From a virus, in the IMG/VR virus record IMGVR_UViG_3300035670_001098, positions 1 through 26,528 of that record: 26,528 nucleotides of DNA; one strand, given 5' to 3'. Position 1 is the first letter of the stretch. Each line of letters starts with the position of its first letter. The notes beneath the pieces were generated by a model that was given only the letters and a program-made list of their open reading frames with translations, had not been told where the DNA came from and did not search any database. A program made the translations under genes and the position numbers. Shown here one piece after another: positions 5,637 through 13,172 of the stretch.

Positions 5637-5824
5637 TGAGCGAGTTTTTATCCGCTGGATGGGCTGGGTTTATATTCGGGTTTATTCTTGGGCTGATTAC
5701 CGCCGCTGTGTATGGATATAGTGAGGCAGATTTTTATTGGAGAGAGCAGGCCACTGAGCGTGGTCTAGGACAATACTGCCCTAACAATGGGGAATGGGCA
5801 TGGAAGGGAGAGTGTGATGAGTGA
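5636..5824 (+). CDS. Small membrane protein (62 residues)
   Basis: The start overlaps the previous stop within the repeated junction sequence. The N-terminal third is a hydrophobic helix (WAGFIFGFILGLITAAVYGY), followed by a soluble tail containing ERGLGQYCPNNGEWAWKG, a tail I associate with small proteins of alphaproteobacterial phages. One membrane crossing is expected. No function is known. Confidence 0.7.
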   Translation: MSEFLSAGWAGFIFGFILGLITAAVYGYSEADFYWREQATERGLGQYCPNNGEWAWKGECDE

Positions 5825-6143
5825 AGCACCGAAACGGATTTGGATTAACAGGGTCTACGGGCAACACCCAGAAGATTGGGACTTCACAGATGGACATCAC
5901 CTTACAAAAGCACAGTTGCGGGAGAAGGTTGAATACATCCGCGCCGATCTGGTAGAAGCCGCGATCAAGCGGGCGCTGGAGGCGGCGGCTTCTAAAGCCC
6001 GCTTCTTTGCAGAACTTAATTATGCAGCGATGAACTACCCAGAGGAAGCAGGGGTGGCCGCCTCAAGCACTGCCCACGAAATTGATGGGGATATCCTGTG
6101 TCTCGCATCTGCCCCCGCGCAGTTCATTGAGGAGCCGAAGTGA
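5817..6143 (+). CDS. Hypothetical protein (108 residues)
   Basis: The ATG at 5817 has GGGAG upstream and overlaps the previous gene by eight bases. The protein starts MSEAPKRIWINRVYGQHPED, a layout common in small phage proteins (I-W strand followed by EYIRADLV), then has an alanine-rich helix (EAAIKRALEAAASKARF). No function can be assigned. Confidence 0.65.
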   Translation: MSEAPKRIWINRVYGQHPEDWDFTDGHHLTKAQLREKVEYIRADLVEAAIKRALEAAASKARFFAELNYAAMNYPEEAGVAASSTAHEIDGDILCLASAPAQFIEEPK

Positions 6144-6346
6144 TGACCGACGACCCTTACGGGATAGGCAATTCCAGTTGCTTGGTGTGTTTTGGTAGAA
6201 AAAGGATACTGACTGGTATGTCATTCCCACCCAACTCGACCGTCGGTGTAACGTGGGAGTATGAGCCATGCCCAAAATGCCAGCCGGGGCCTCACTCGTT
6301 CTACGCAAAGAGACGCATGCAGATGATCTTGGAGAACAAGCCATGA
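6143..6346 (+). CDS. Small zinc-ribbon protein (67 residues)
   Basis: CLVC near residue 14 and CPKC near residue 47 form two CxxC knuckles consistent with one zinc ribbon. The start overlaps the previous stop (TGATG) and its end overlaps the next start (ATGA). The function is unknown. Confidence 0.6.
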   Translation: MTDDPYGIGNSSCLVCFGRKRILTGMSFPPNSTVGVTWEYEPCPKCQPGPHSFYAKRRMQMILENKP

Positions 6347-6663
6347 CCAAGAAGCAATGCCCGCTGGGAGAGGACTGCGACCTGACGACAGCGTGGATGG
6401 CGGGGCCAGCGGAGGCGCGCGACAGGGCGAAGGCTCGGATTGAGGCGCTGGAAGACCAGTTGAGAGGTTCTGCTGCCGAGTGCGAGCGCGTTGGTCGGCT
6501 GTGGCACGGCGCAGAGGCTAAGCTGGCGAAGGCGGTGGAGGTTTTGGATAGGTTATTTGACAGGGTTACAGATATTCGCGGCATTGATATGTATGCTTAT
6601 TGCCCCGACGAGTTGCACAACGCTAGCGCCATTCTTGATGAACTGAAGGGAGACAAGACATGA
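6343..6663 (+). CDS. Coiled-coil hypothetical protein (106 residues)
   Basis: The ATG at 6343 overlaps the previous stop. An N-terminal CPLGEDC motif is followed by a long helical region (ARDRAKARIEALEDQLRGS and KLAKAVEVLDRLFDRV) with heptad character. Similar Ala- and Glu-rich helical proteins are frequent in the small-gene cassettes of phages. No function can be given. It is the last clearly GC-rich gene of the cassette. Confidence 0.65.
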   Translation: MTKKQCPLGEDCDLTTAWMAGPAEARDRAKARIEALEDQLRGSAAECERVGRLWHGAEAKLAKAVEVLDRLFDRVTDIRGIDMYAYCPDELHNASAILDELKGDKT

Positions 6664-6833
6664 CCGGAATCCATGACATAACGCTCGAAGCTGACACAGT
6701 AGGTATCTGGCTTGTCGGTATGACACCTTGGGGTCCACACAAGTTTGGTCATGTATCATGGTATGAAATCTACCAGCACATGAAATATCAAGAACGTCGT
6801 GAGAAGGCCATGTTCAATGACACTGACAGTTGA
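6660..6833 (+). CDS. Small hypothetical protein (57 residues)
   Basis: The start overlaps the previous stop (ATGA). The product begins MTGIHDITLEADTVGIWLVG and ends in a charged helix (YQHMKYQERREKAMF). Its last 17 bases overlap the primase-helicase gene, whose ribosome site lies inside it, so the two are probably coupled. No family is recognised. Confidence 0.6.
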   Translation: MTGIHDITLEADTVGIWLVGMTPWGPHKFGHVSWYEIYQHMKYQERREKAMFNDTDS

Positions 6834-8418
6834 ACTGACACACAAGGCTTGTCCATTCACTGACTGCGGATCATCTGATGCCTTTTCCTACAACGAAGAG
6901 AAGGGCGTCGGGTTCTGTCATTCATGTGGCAAAGCCTATCCCCACAAGAGAATGAGCATCCATGATTGGGCCAAGAAGGAGTATCCATTAATGGATCATA
7001 AGCCCCCACTAAGACTTGTTGATGAGACCCCATCGATGGAAAACAAGGTGCAATTCACACCTGACGGCTATCGTGGCATCAGCAAGAAGACCAGAGAGTT
7101 CTACAACTGCACAGGAGTTCTAGAAGATGGAGACCTCGCAACACTCATCTACCGATACCCGAATGGATCAGTCAAGTATCGTCATGTTCCAAAAACCTTT
7201 AGCACGGGTGCTGGCTTCCGGTCTGATAGTCTCTTCGGTATGGACAGGTTTCCTGCTGGCTCTGCTCAAGCCGTAACGATCACGGAAGGGGAAGAGGATG
7301 CTATGGCGGCATTCCAGATGCACGGGTCCAAGTATCCTGTTGTATCTCTACCCTCTGCCACCCCTTCGAGGAAATTGTTGGAGAACTGCAAAGACTGGCT
7401 AGGTTCCTTCGACAAGATTTACCTCTCCATCGACACGGATGACAAGGCTGAGAACTTCGCTATCGCCCTACTCAATCTGTTTCCCGGTAAGGTTTATCAT
7501 GTTCCGCATGGTGACTACAAGGATGCCAATGACTTCCTCATGGCAGGCAAGCAGAGGGAGTATGTGGCAGCATGGTGGTCTTCCAAGCTGTTCACCCCGG
7601 ACAACATCTATGCGACCTCAGAGGACTTCCTAGGGCTTCTGAGAGACACTCCTGACCATGCTTATGTGCCTACAGGCATCGAGGCTCTGGACGACAAGAT
7701 ACTCGGACTGATGCAAGGGCACTTCACTGTCATCAAGGCACCTACAGGGATCGGCAAGAGTGAGTTCATGCGTTATCTTGAATATAACCTCGTAGCCAAC
7801 CATCCTGATGTGCCTTTCGCTGTGTGGCATCTGGAAGAGACAAAACTGAGGAGCCTTCTTGGCATCGTGTCCTATGTGTTACAAGATAACCTGACACGCA
7901 AAGACCTGATCCAAGAGAAGAACAAGACCCCCGAGGTGGAAAAGGCTATCGAGAGGATCACCCAATCGGGTTACATGCAGTTCCACCTGAGGGAAGAAGA
8001 TGGTGCAGAAGAACTGGTAAATCAGATCAGGGTGCTGTCTCAGGTCTATGGGTGTAAATACGTCTTCTTCGAGCCTATCCAAGATGTCATCACGGTGTCA
8101 GACGATAAGCAGAAGGAAGCAGTGCTAGCTGATCTGTCTGTCAGACTATCCAAATTGGCGGCTGATCTGGCAATCGGTATCGTCACTATCGCTCACACCA
8201 ATGAGAATGGTGATCCTAAATACTGCAAGATGATCGGACAACGCGCCTCTGTCATCATCAACCTAGAGCGTGACAAGGAAGCAGCCGATCTGATCGACCG
8301 CAATACGACCAAGATCACTGTCCAGAAGAACAGACCTTGTGGCCTAGAGGGTAAGGCAGGGGAGTTGCTTTTCGATCTGGACACGTTTACATTGAGTGAG
8401 AAGAAAGACACCTTCTAG
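6817..8418 (+). CDS. Bifunctional DNA primase-helicase, T7 gp4-like
   Basis: The 533-residue product lays down RNA primers and unwinds the fork. Cys12, Cys17, Cys34 and Cys37 form the N-terminal zinc finger that reads the primase template. A TOPRIM domain follows, with the glutamate in ITEGEEDA and the acidic pair in YLSIDTDD. The C-terminal RecA-like helicase of the DnaB family has Walker A APTGIGKS and a downstream VTIAHTNENGDP sensor segment. The length is close to that of T7 gp4. I choose ATG 6817 because GAGAAGG lies nine bases before it; the in-frame ATG at 6799 lacks a site. It should work with the polymerase and ssDNA-binding protein encoded just downstream. A copy of the early motif (17 of 19 bases) lies within it at 7361-7379. 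Confidence 0.93.
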   Translation: MTLTVELTHKACPFTDCGSSDAFSYNEEKGVGFCHSCGKAYPHKRMSIHDWAKKEYPLMDHKPPLRLVDETPSMENKVQFTPDGYRGISKKTREFYNCTGVLEDGDLATLIYRYPNGSVKYRHVPKTFSTGAGFRSDSLFGMDRFPAGSAQAVTITEGEEDAMAAFQMHGSKYPVVSLPSATPSRKLLENCKDWLGSFDKIYLSIDTDDKAENFAIALLNLFPGKVYHVPHGDYKDANDFLMAGKQREYVAAWWSSKLFTPDNIYATSEDFLGLLRDTPDHAYVPTGIEALDDKILGLMQGHFTVIKAPTGIGKSEFMRYLEYNLVANHPDVPFAVWHLEETKLRSLLGIVSYVLQDNLTRKDLIQEKNKTPEVEKAIERITQSGYMQFHLREEDGAEELVNQIRVLSQVYGCKYVFFEPIQDVITVSDDKQKEAVLADLSVRLSKLAADLAIGIVTIAHTNENGDPKYCKMIGQRASVIINLERDKEAADLIDRNTTKITVQKNRPCGLEGKAGELLFDLDTFTLSEKKDTF

Positions 8419-8430
8419 CGAGGAACCGAC

Positions 8431-8898
8431 ATGCCCGTGTTTGAAAACTTAACAAAACAGTGTTCAAAATGTAAAGTCGTGCGACCCATAACAGACTTCC
8501 ACAAACAATCTGATAAAAAAGACGGCCTTCGCAGTCATTGCAAAATATGCACAAACGAGAAGAATCTTTCTAGATATCACAAGTGTCCTAAAACAAAGAA
8601 CTCGCATCATATGGCATCCCGTAAACACTCTCTTTGGAAGAAATATGGGATGACATTAGAGCAATATGATGAAATGCTGTTTAAGCAAGGCGGCAGTTGT
8701 TCTATATGCAAAAGCACAAAACCTTGGGGTTTTGTAGCAGAACCAAAACGCGCAAAAGAGTTTTTCTGTGTAGACCACGACCACACTACAAGAGAAGTCA
8801 GAGGTTTACTATGCCAACCTTGTAACACTGGCCTCGGTAGCTTTAAGGACAATCCTGACTACTTGCGAATGGCTATCAAATACTTGGAGGGTGAATGA
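8431..8898 (+). CDS. Endonuclease VII-type HNH nuclease
   Basis: This 155-residue protein has an N-terminal zinc finger (Cys11, Cys14, Cys37, Cys40) and a C-terminal nuclease domain of the recombination endonuclease VII family: YGMTLEQYDEMLFKQGGSC, Cys90/Cys93, the VDHDHTT active site (residues 114-120) and Cys128/Cys131. Such enzymes either resolve branched DNA or act as free-standing homing endonucleases. Its DNA is richer in A and uses AAA and ATA codons more than the flanking genes, a common sign of a mobile element. It sits exactly between helicase and polymerase genes, a usual target for homing nucleases, and overlaps the polymerase start by four bases. I favour a homing function, though resolvase activity is possible. 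Confidence 0.85.
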   Translation: MPVFENLTKQCSKCKVVRPITDFHKQSDKKDGLRSHCKICTNEKNLSRYHKCPKTKNSHHMASRKHSLWKKYGMTLEQYDEMLFKQGGSCSICKSTKPWGFVAEPKRAKEFFCVDHDHTTREVRGLLCQPCNTGLGSFKDNPDYLRMAIKYLEGE

Positions 8899-10748
8899 AA
8901 CAGCTAGTGTGGGACATAGAAACTGACGGGCTTCTTGAAAATTTGACAAAAATCTATGTCATCGCATGGCAAGAAATAGGATCAGATGAAGTCTGTCATA
9001 CGACTGATTATGATAAAATGCGCGAGATACTACTGTCTGCTGAAGTATTAATCGCCCATAATCAGATGAGGTTCGATATCCCTGTAGTGGAAAAGCTGCT
9101 CGGGATCAAGGTCACTGCCAAGATCATCGACACCCTTGCTCTGTCGTGGTATCTCAACTTTGATCGTCAGAGGCATGGTCTGGAATGGTATGGGGTAGAC
9201 TATGGCATTCCTAAGCCTAAAGTCTCTGACTGGAATGACCAGCCCATCGAGGTCTATATCCATCGCTGTGAAGAGGATGTAAAGATCAACGAGAGGCTTT
9301 GGAACGATCTGCAACGTAAGCTGCGTATCCTTTATCCCGTGGATGCAGATTATGACAGGTTCCTCAATTACCTCATGTTCAAGATGGAGTGTGCAGCAGA
9401 GCAAGAGTGTATCGGTTGGCGTCTCGATGTAGCCAAGGCACAAGGGCACTACGAAGAACTACTTTCCTTGAAGACTGCCAAGGAACAGGAACTCATCAAA
9501 GCTATGCCTAAGGTGCCTATCTACAAAGAACACACAAAGCCCAAGGTCATGTTCAAGAAGGATGGGTCTATCTCATCTCATGGCAAGAACTGGCTCAACA
9601 AACTGGTCGAAGCTAAACTGCCGCATGATACGAAAGGTCCGATCAATGTCTTGGAAGGCTACGAGGATGGCAATCCCAACAGCCCCCAACAAGTCAAGGA
9701 TTGGCTCTATGGGCTAGGGTGGAAGCCTCAGACATTCAAGTATGTCAAGGAGAACGATGGCACTGAGCGGCCAATTCCTCAAGTGCATGACGATGGCGAA
9801 CTCTGTGAAAGCGTCAAGGAACTCTCTTCCAAAGATGCTGCCATCGAAGTGCTCGAAGGTCTGAGCGTCATCAATCACAGACTTGGTATCTTCAAGTCTT
9901 TCCTAGACTGCGAGAAGAATGGCTATGTGAAGGCGCAGATCAATGGCCTGACCAACACCATGCGCTTCAAGCACTCGAAGCCTCTGGTTAACCTTCCCGG
10001 TGTCCATCAGGCTTGGGGTAAGGAGATCAGGGGATGCCTTATTGCTCCTGATGACAATCATGTTCTTGTAGGCACCGATATGGTCAGCCTAGAGGACAAT
10101 ACGAAACGACACTACATGCAGCCGCTAGACCCTAAGTATGTCGAGGAGATGAGCCAAGAAGGTTTTGATCCTCACCTCAATCTGGCACTGTTTGCTGGTG
10201 TTGTAACTCAAGACCAGATCGACCAACACAACAAGGGAGAGATCAGCCTCAAAGACATCAGGAAGAAATACAAGGCGGCTAACTACTCCTGTATCTATGG
10301 TGTGGGTGCTGCCAAGCTGGCTAGGTCTCTGTCTATCTCCAAGAAGGAAGCAGAACAACTGATCGAAGCCTACTGGAAGCGTAACTGGGCCATCAAGAGG
10401 GTCTCTGAGCAACAGAAGATCAAGATAACTGGCCCTTACATGTGGCTACAAAACCCTGTCTCTGGCTTCTGGCATAACCTTAGGGCAGAGAAAGATGCGT
10501 TCAGCACCTTGAACCAATCCACTGGTGTCTTCTGTTTTGATACTTGGGTTGCATTCTGTCGTAAGGCTGGACTACAGAACTGCGGACAATTCCACGATGA
10601 GACGATCTCTCCAGTGGAAAAGGGGAAGGAAGAATGGGCTATGGACATCCAGAAACAGGCTATAGCCAAGACGAACATGAAGCTGAAACTGAACATCCAA
10701 CTGGATGTATCACCACAATTCGGGTCAACCTATGCTGAGATTCACTAG
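8895..10748 (+). CDS. Family A DNA polymerase, T7 gp5-like
   Basis: The 617-residue protein carries a 3'-5' exonuclease domain and a polymerase domain. Exo I is Asp7/Glu9 (DIETDG), Exo II is in AHNQMRFD, and Exo III has HRCEED at 123-128, with the His placed as in DEDDh exonucleases where a YxxxD motif would be usual. Polymerase motif A has Asp395 (TDMVSLED). Motif B reads R456-x3-K460-x3-Y464, so the residue matching E. coli Pol I Phe762 is Tyr, as in T7. Motif C is His567-Asp568-Glu569. It copies the phage genome together with the primase-helicase. The first 55 or so codons use ATA, AAA and TTA like the HNH gene upstream, then change to the phage-typical ATC and AAG usage. Confidence 0.95.
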   Translation: MKQLVWDIETDGLLENLTKIYVIAWQEIGSDEVCHTTDYDKMREILLSAEVLIAHNQMRFDIPVVEKLLGIKVTAKIIDTLALSWYLNFDRQRHGLEWYGVDYGIPKPKVSDWNDQPIEVYIHRCEEDVKINERLWNDLQRKLRILYPVDADYDRFLNYLMFKMECAAEQECIGWRLDVAKAQGHYEELLSLKTAKEQELIKAMPKVPIYKEHTKPKVMFKKDGSISSHGKNWLNKLVEAKLPHDTKGPINVLEGYEDGNPNSPQQVKDWLYGLGWKPQTFKYVKENDGTERPIPQVHDDGELCESVKELSSKDAAIEVLEGLSVINHRLGIFKSFLDCEKNGYVKAQINGLTNTMRFKHSKPLVNLPGVHQAWGKEIRGCLIAPDDNHVLVGTDMVSLEDNTKRHYMQPLDPKYVEEMSQEGFDPHLNLALFAGVVTQDQIDQHNKGEISLKDIRKKYKAANYSCIYGVGAAKLARSLSISKKEAEQLIEAYWKRNWAIKRVSEQQKIKITGPYMWLQNPVSGFWHNLRAEKDAFSTLNQSTGVFCFDTWVAFCRKAGLQNCGQFHDETISPVEKGKEEWAMDIQKQAIAKTNMKLKLNIQLDVSPQFGSTYAEIH

Positions 10749-10751
10749 GGC

Positions 10752-10779
10752 TTGACACCGACTCTATCGTAACTATATA
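10752..10779 (+). promoter_or_regulatory. Sigma70-type promoter before the ssDNA-binding protein gene
   Basis: TTGACA at 10752-10757 is consensus and TATATA at 10774-10779 is a good -10 box, 16 bases apart. It lies in a rare 60-base gap after the polymerase gene and is followed by an AAAGGAG ribosome site and the ATG at 10810. It would raise the dose of the ssDNA-binding protein, which is needed in large amounts. Confidence 0.7.
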
Positions 10780-10809
10780 TCACCCTCTAACCAAAGGAGT
10801 AGCCCCGAC

Positions 10810-11367
10810 ATGGCTAACACTAAATCCAAATCCGTTATCGTTGATGCAATTCTTTACTACCCCAAAGTGTTCCTTGAGAACCGGGACATGGGAAATGAGC
10901 ATGTTGATCTGAGCGAAACGGATGGCATGTATAAGGTCGATCTTCTTCTCGATGATGCCAATGTGAAGAAGCTGGAAGAGGCTGGTATGCCCAAGAAGTT
11001 TGGTGCCTTCCCTGCCTTCAAGCCTGCTGAACATGAAGGTCAATCCTACAAGAAATACACTGCCAAGCGTCCTCACCTAAGCAAGTATCTGACTGATGAA
11101 GCTGGTGATCGCCGCGTGATGGGTCCGCCTGTTGTCTTTGACTTTAATGCCTATCAGGAAGCCTACAAGGCCGCTGGTGGTCAAGGTAAAGCAGATGAGC
11201 ACATTGTGCCCCTGACAATTCAGGACGGTCTGATCGGCAATGGCACGAAGGCCAAGGTGCGTCTTAACATCTACAAAGGTATGAAGGCCACCATCGTCAC
11301 CCTTGAGCGGATCGGGATCACTGATCTTGTGGTGTATGAAACGGCTGGAAACTCGGAGTGGTTCTAA
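10810..11367 (+). CDS. Probable single-stranded-DNA-binding protein (DUF2815/T7 gp2.5-like)
   Basis: The 185-residue product starts with a beta-rich domain containing AILYYPKVFLENRD and later KVRLNIYKGMKATIVTLERI, the layout of OB-fold ssDNA-binding proteins of the DUF2815/gp2.5 type. It ends in an aromatic residue (GNSEWF), as gp2.5 does, but lacks a long acidic tail. Its own promoter and strong ribosome site, and its place right after the polymerase, fit this role. The family assignment is by pattern and context. The stop overlaps the next start (TAATG). Confidence 0.75.
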   Translation: MANTKSKSVIVDAILYYPKVFLENRDMGNEHVDLSETDGMYKVDLLLDDANVKKLEEAGMPKKFGAFPAFKPAEHEGQSYKKYTAKRPHLSKYLTDEAGDRRVMGPPVVFDFNAYQEAYKAAGGQGKADEHIVPLTIQDGLIGNGTKAKVRLNIYKGMKATIVTLERIGITDLVVYETAGNSEWF

Positions 11368-11564
11368 TGGACAAGTTCATTCTTGAATACTACGACAACG
11401 AGGGGAAACGAACTATCACTCTTCAGAAGGAGTTTGATGGGGATGCCGATCTTGTGAACATGCTTCAGATGTTTGCTGATTTTCTTGTCTCCACTGGATA
11501 CACCTATATCGAGAATGTTGGGTGTGTAGACAATCGAGGGAAACAGACATGGGGACCATATTGA
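11367..11564 (+). CDS. Small hypothetical protein (65 residues)
   Basis: I use the ATG at 11367, which overlaps the previous stop; an in-frame GTG at 11358 is less likely. The protein begins MDKFILEYYDNEGKRTITLQ, followed by a helix (LVNMLQMFADFLVSTG) and a short strand. No family is recognised. Confidence 0.6.
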   Translation: MDKFILEYYDNEGKRTITLQKEFDGDADLVNMLQMFADFLVSTGYTYIENVGCVDNRGKQTWGPY

Positions 11565-11768
11565 ATGTTATTCACCCCAATCATTCTGGTCTGTCTACTA
11601 GACGGCTGCACAACCCTCAGTGGTCCTGCTTTCGAGACTGAAGATGCCTGCTATATCTCCATCATGGAAGTGGGCTTGGAGATCGCTGGTAAACAATATG
11701 GCAGTGACAAGATCGTTAGTGCCATGTGTGTAAAATGGGACATCAGCAAACAAGAGCCAAGTTTCTAG
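11565..11768 (+). CDS. Small exported protein candidate (67 residues)
   Basis: The ATG directly follows the previous stop. A hydrophobic N-terminus (MLFTPIILVCLLDG) resembles a short signal peptide or membrane anchor. The rest has paired Cys residues (DACYISIME and AMCVKWD) that might form a disulfide outside the cytoplasm. Small secreted-looking proteins of this pattern are frequent in phage genomes of marine bacteria. The function is unknown. Confidence 0.6.
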   Translation: MLFTPIILVCLLDGCTTLSGPAFETEDACYISIMEVGLEIAGKQYGSDKIVSAMCVKWDISKQEPSF

Positions 11769-11778
11769 GAGTTGAGCA

Positions 11779-12471
11779 ATGATCGAAGTGGAAAGCATCG
11801 ACCACATGGGTTCAGACCTTAGTGTGGTTAATGCGGCTAGGGTATCCTTCAAAAAGGAAAGCCATGCGGAAGAGTGGAGAGACCTGTTCTTTGAGAACCG
11901 TAGCGGTGCCTATGTTGCTGTGCTGAATGGGAAGGACTTTCGTCTGATTCAGTATCTTGCAGAGCATCAACACTACAGCCCCTTCGGTCATTGCTTTGCT
12001 TCCTTCTACGTCAAGGCTCCGATCTTTGTTGCTAGACAACTGGTCAAGCATGAATATCTGCGCTGGAATGAAGTCAGTCGTCGGTATGTTGACGATGAGC
12101 CTGAGTTCTATGTGCCTGAAGTGTGGCGTGGGCGAAGTGCTGATAAGAAGCAAGGAAGTGAAGGTATCTCTGTTTGGAACCACGGGCAAGGGACTGGTTA
12201 TCGGGAGCATGAATACGAAGTGATGACAGACATCCGCGTTCTGTATGATCGTATGATTGAAGTTGGTGTAGCACCTGAACAAGCACGAATGGTTCTGCCC
12301 TTATCCACCATGACTGAGTGGTATTGGAGTGGGTCGCTTGATGCCTTCGCCAATATGTGTAAGCTGCGTCTGAAGCCTGATACACAATACGAGACACGAC
12401 TTGTCGCTGAGAAGATCAGTGAAGTAATGGAAAGCATCTGGCCCGTAAGTTGGAAGGCATTGGTGAAATGA
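11779..12471 (+). CDS. thyX: Flavin-dependent thymidylate synthase
   Basis: ThyX makes dTMP from dUMP using FAD, NADPH and methylene-tetrahydrofolate. The 230-residue protein has the family's HYSPFGHCFASFYVKAPIFV strand and the signature at 90-103, KHEYLRWNEVSRRY. Compared with the consensus RHRxxSxNExSxRY, the first Arg is Lys and the Ser before Asn is Trp, while His91, Asn97, Glu98, Ser100, Arg102 and Tyr103 are kept. The C-terminal LPLSTMTEWYWSGSLDAF segment fits the substrate-binding helix. With the ribonucleotide reductase and MazG it forms the phage's dNTP supply. The stop overlaps the next start (ATGA). Confidence 0.93.
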   Translation: MIEVESIDHMGSDLSVVNAARVSFKKESHAEEWRDLFFENRSGAYVAVLNGKDFRLIQYLAEHQHYSPFGHCFASFYVKAPIFVARQLVKHEYLRWNEVSRRYVDDEPEFYVPEVWRGRSADKKQGSEGISVWNHGQGTGYREHEYEVMTDIRVLYDRMIEVGVAPEQARMVLPLSTMTEWYWSGSLDAFANMCKLRLKPDTQYETRLVAEKISEVMESIWPVSWKALVK

Positions 12472-12644
12472 AACGCATGGTCGATCCCCCGTCTGGTTGG
12501 CGTTATGGTTTTCCAAAAGTCATACCAAACGACATAAAAGATGTCAAGGAATGGCTAGTAGAGAACGGCTATCCCCAAAGTGAAATCGATGACTATGGGG
12601 ATTACTTTTACTGTAGGTTCTGGTTGGAGAAAGACGATGAATGA
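12468..12644 (+). CDS. Small hypothetical protein (58 residues)
   Basis: The ATG at 12468 overlaps the thyX stop. The product contains WRYGFPKVIPNDIKDVKEWL and a tail rich in aromatic and acidic residues (DDYGDYFYCRFWLEKDDE). It overlaps the next gene by eight bases. I do not recognise it. Confidence 0.65.
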   Translation: MKRMVDPPSGWRYGFPKVIPNDIKDVKEWLVENGYPQSEIDDYGDYFYCRFWLEKDDE

Positions 12645-12942
12645 TCCTGTAGTAAATCTATTCAAGGACTTCCTTAACTCCGTCTTCATGGACAGTCTTA
12701 TCCTCTACAGGCTAAAGGATGACTACGCAACTGTGGTGGCTTACATCGATGGTCTATCTGAAAGGGCTATGTCCAAAAGCCTTAGCGATATAGACCTGAA
12801 AGACTTCGACATGCTGATGGATGACATGATCGGGCTACAACAAGTCATCAATATGTATGAGCATGAATCTGATTTGCCTGCCCCTGTTATCCCTCACACA
12901 CTCATGGAGATTTGGGTCCAATGGAAAAAGAACAACCCGTGA
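12637..12942 (+). CDS. Hypothetical helical protein (101 residues)
   Basis: The start at 12637 lies inside the end of the previous gene. The product is acidic and helical, beginning MNDPVVNLFKDFLNSVFMD, with a mid-region rich in Asp (DIDLKDFDMLMDDMIGLQQV) and a C-terminal WVQWKKN. No family is recognised. It overlaps the following gene by 22 bases, more than usual here. Confidence 0.6.
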   Translation: MNDPVVNLFKDFLNSVFMDSLILYRLKDDYATVVAYIDGLSERAMSKSLSDIDLKDFDMLMDDMIGLQQVINMYEHESDLPAPVIPHTLMEIWVQWKKNNP

Positions 12943-13172
12943 AGATTGAAATCACCAACTACGATGAGGACACAGGGATTGTCACCTTCGAGGCTGATGA
13001 CCAAGCCAAGGAAAAGCTGATCGAGATGGGCTTCAAATATGCCTTGATGATTGGTGCTTTGAATATTGACGAAGACGATGTGTTCAAAATCCTTGAAGCC
13101 CACAAACAGAATGAACTGAAAGAAACCCTGAACCAATCCTATGATTACTGGCACGAAGGCTCCCCGGTATGA
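12921..13172 (+). CDS. Hypothetical acidic protein (83 residues)
   Basis: ATG 12921 is chosen over 12912 because GGAG lies 11 bases before it. The product has a beta-strand start (VKIEITNYDEDTGIVTFEAD), a helix (KEKLIEMGFKYALMIGAL) and a charged C-terminal helix. Small proteins with this arrangement occur in several phages, but I cannot name a function. The stop overlaps the nuclease start. Confidence 0.6.
   Translation: MEKEQPVKIEITNYDEDTGIVTFEADDQAKEKLIEMGFKYALMIGALNIDEDDVFKILEAHKQNELKETLNQSYDYWHEGSPV

Noticed and set aside
11812-12397. Minus-strand frames opposite thyX
   Set aside because: thyX is certain. The antisense frames have no ribosome site and no recognisable family.
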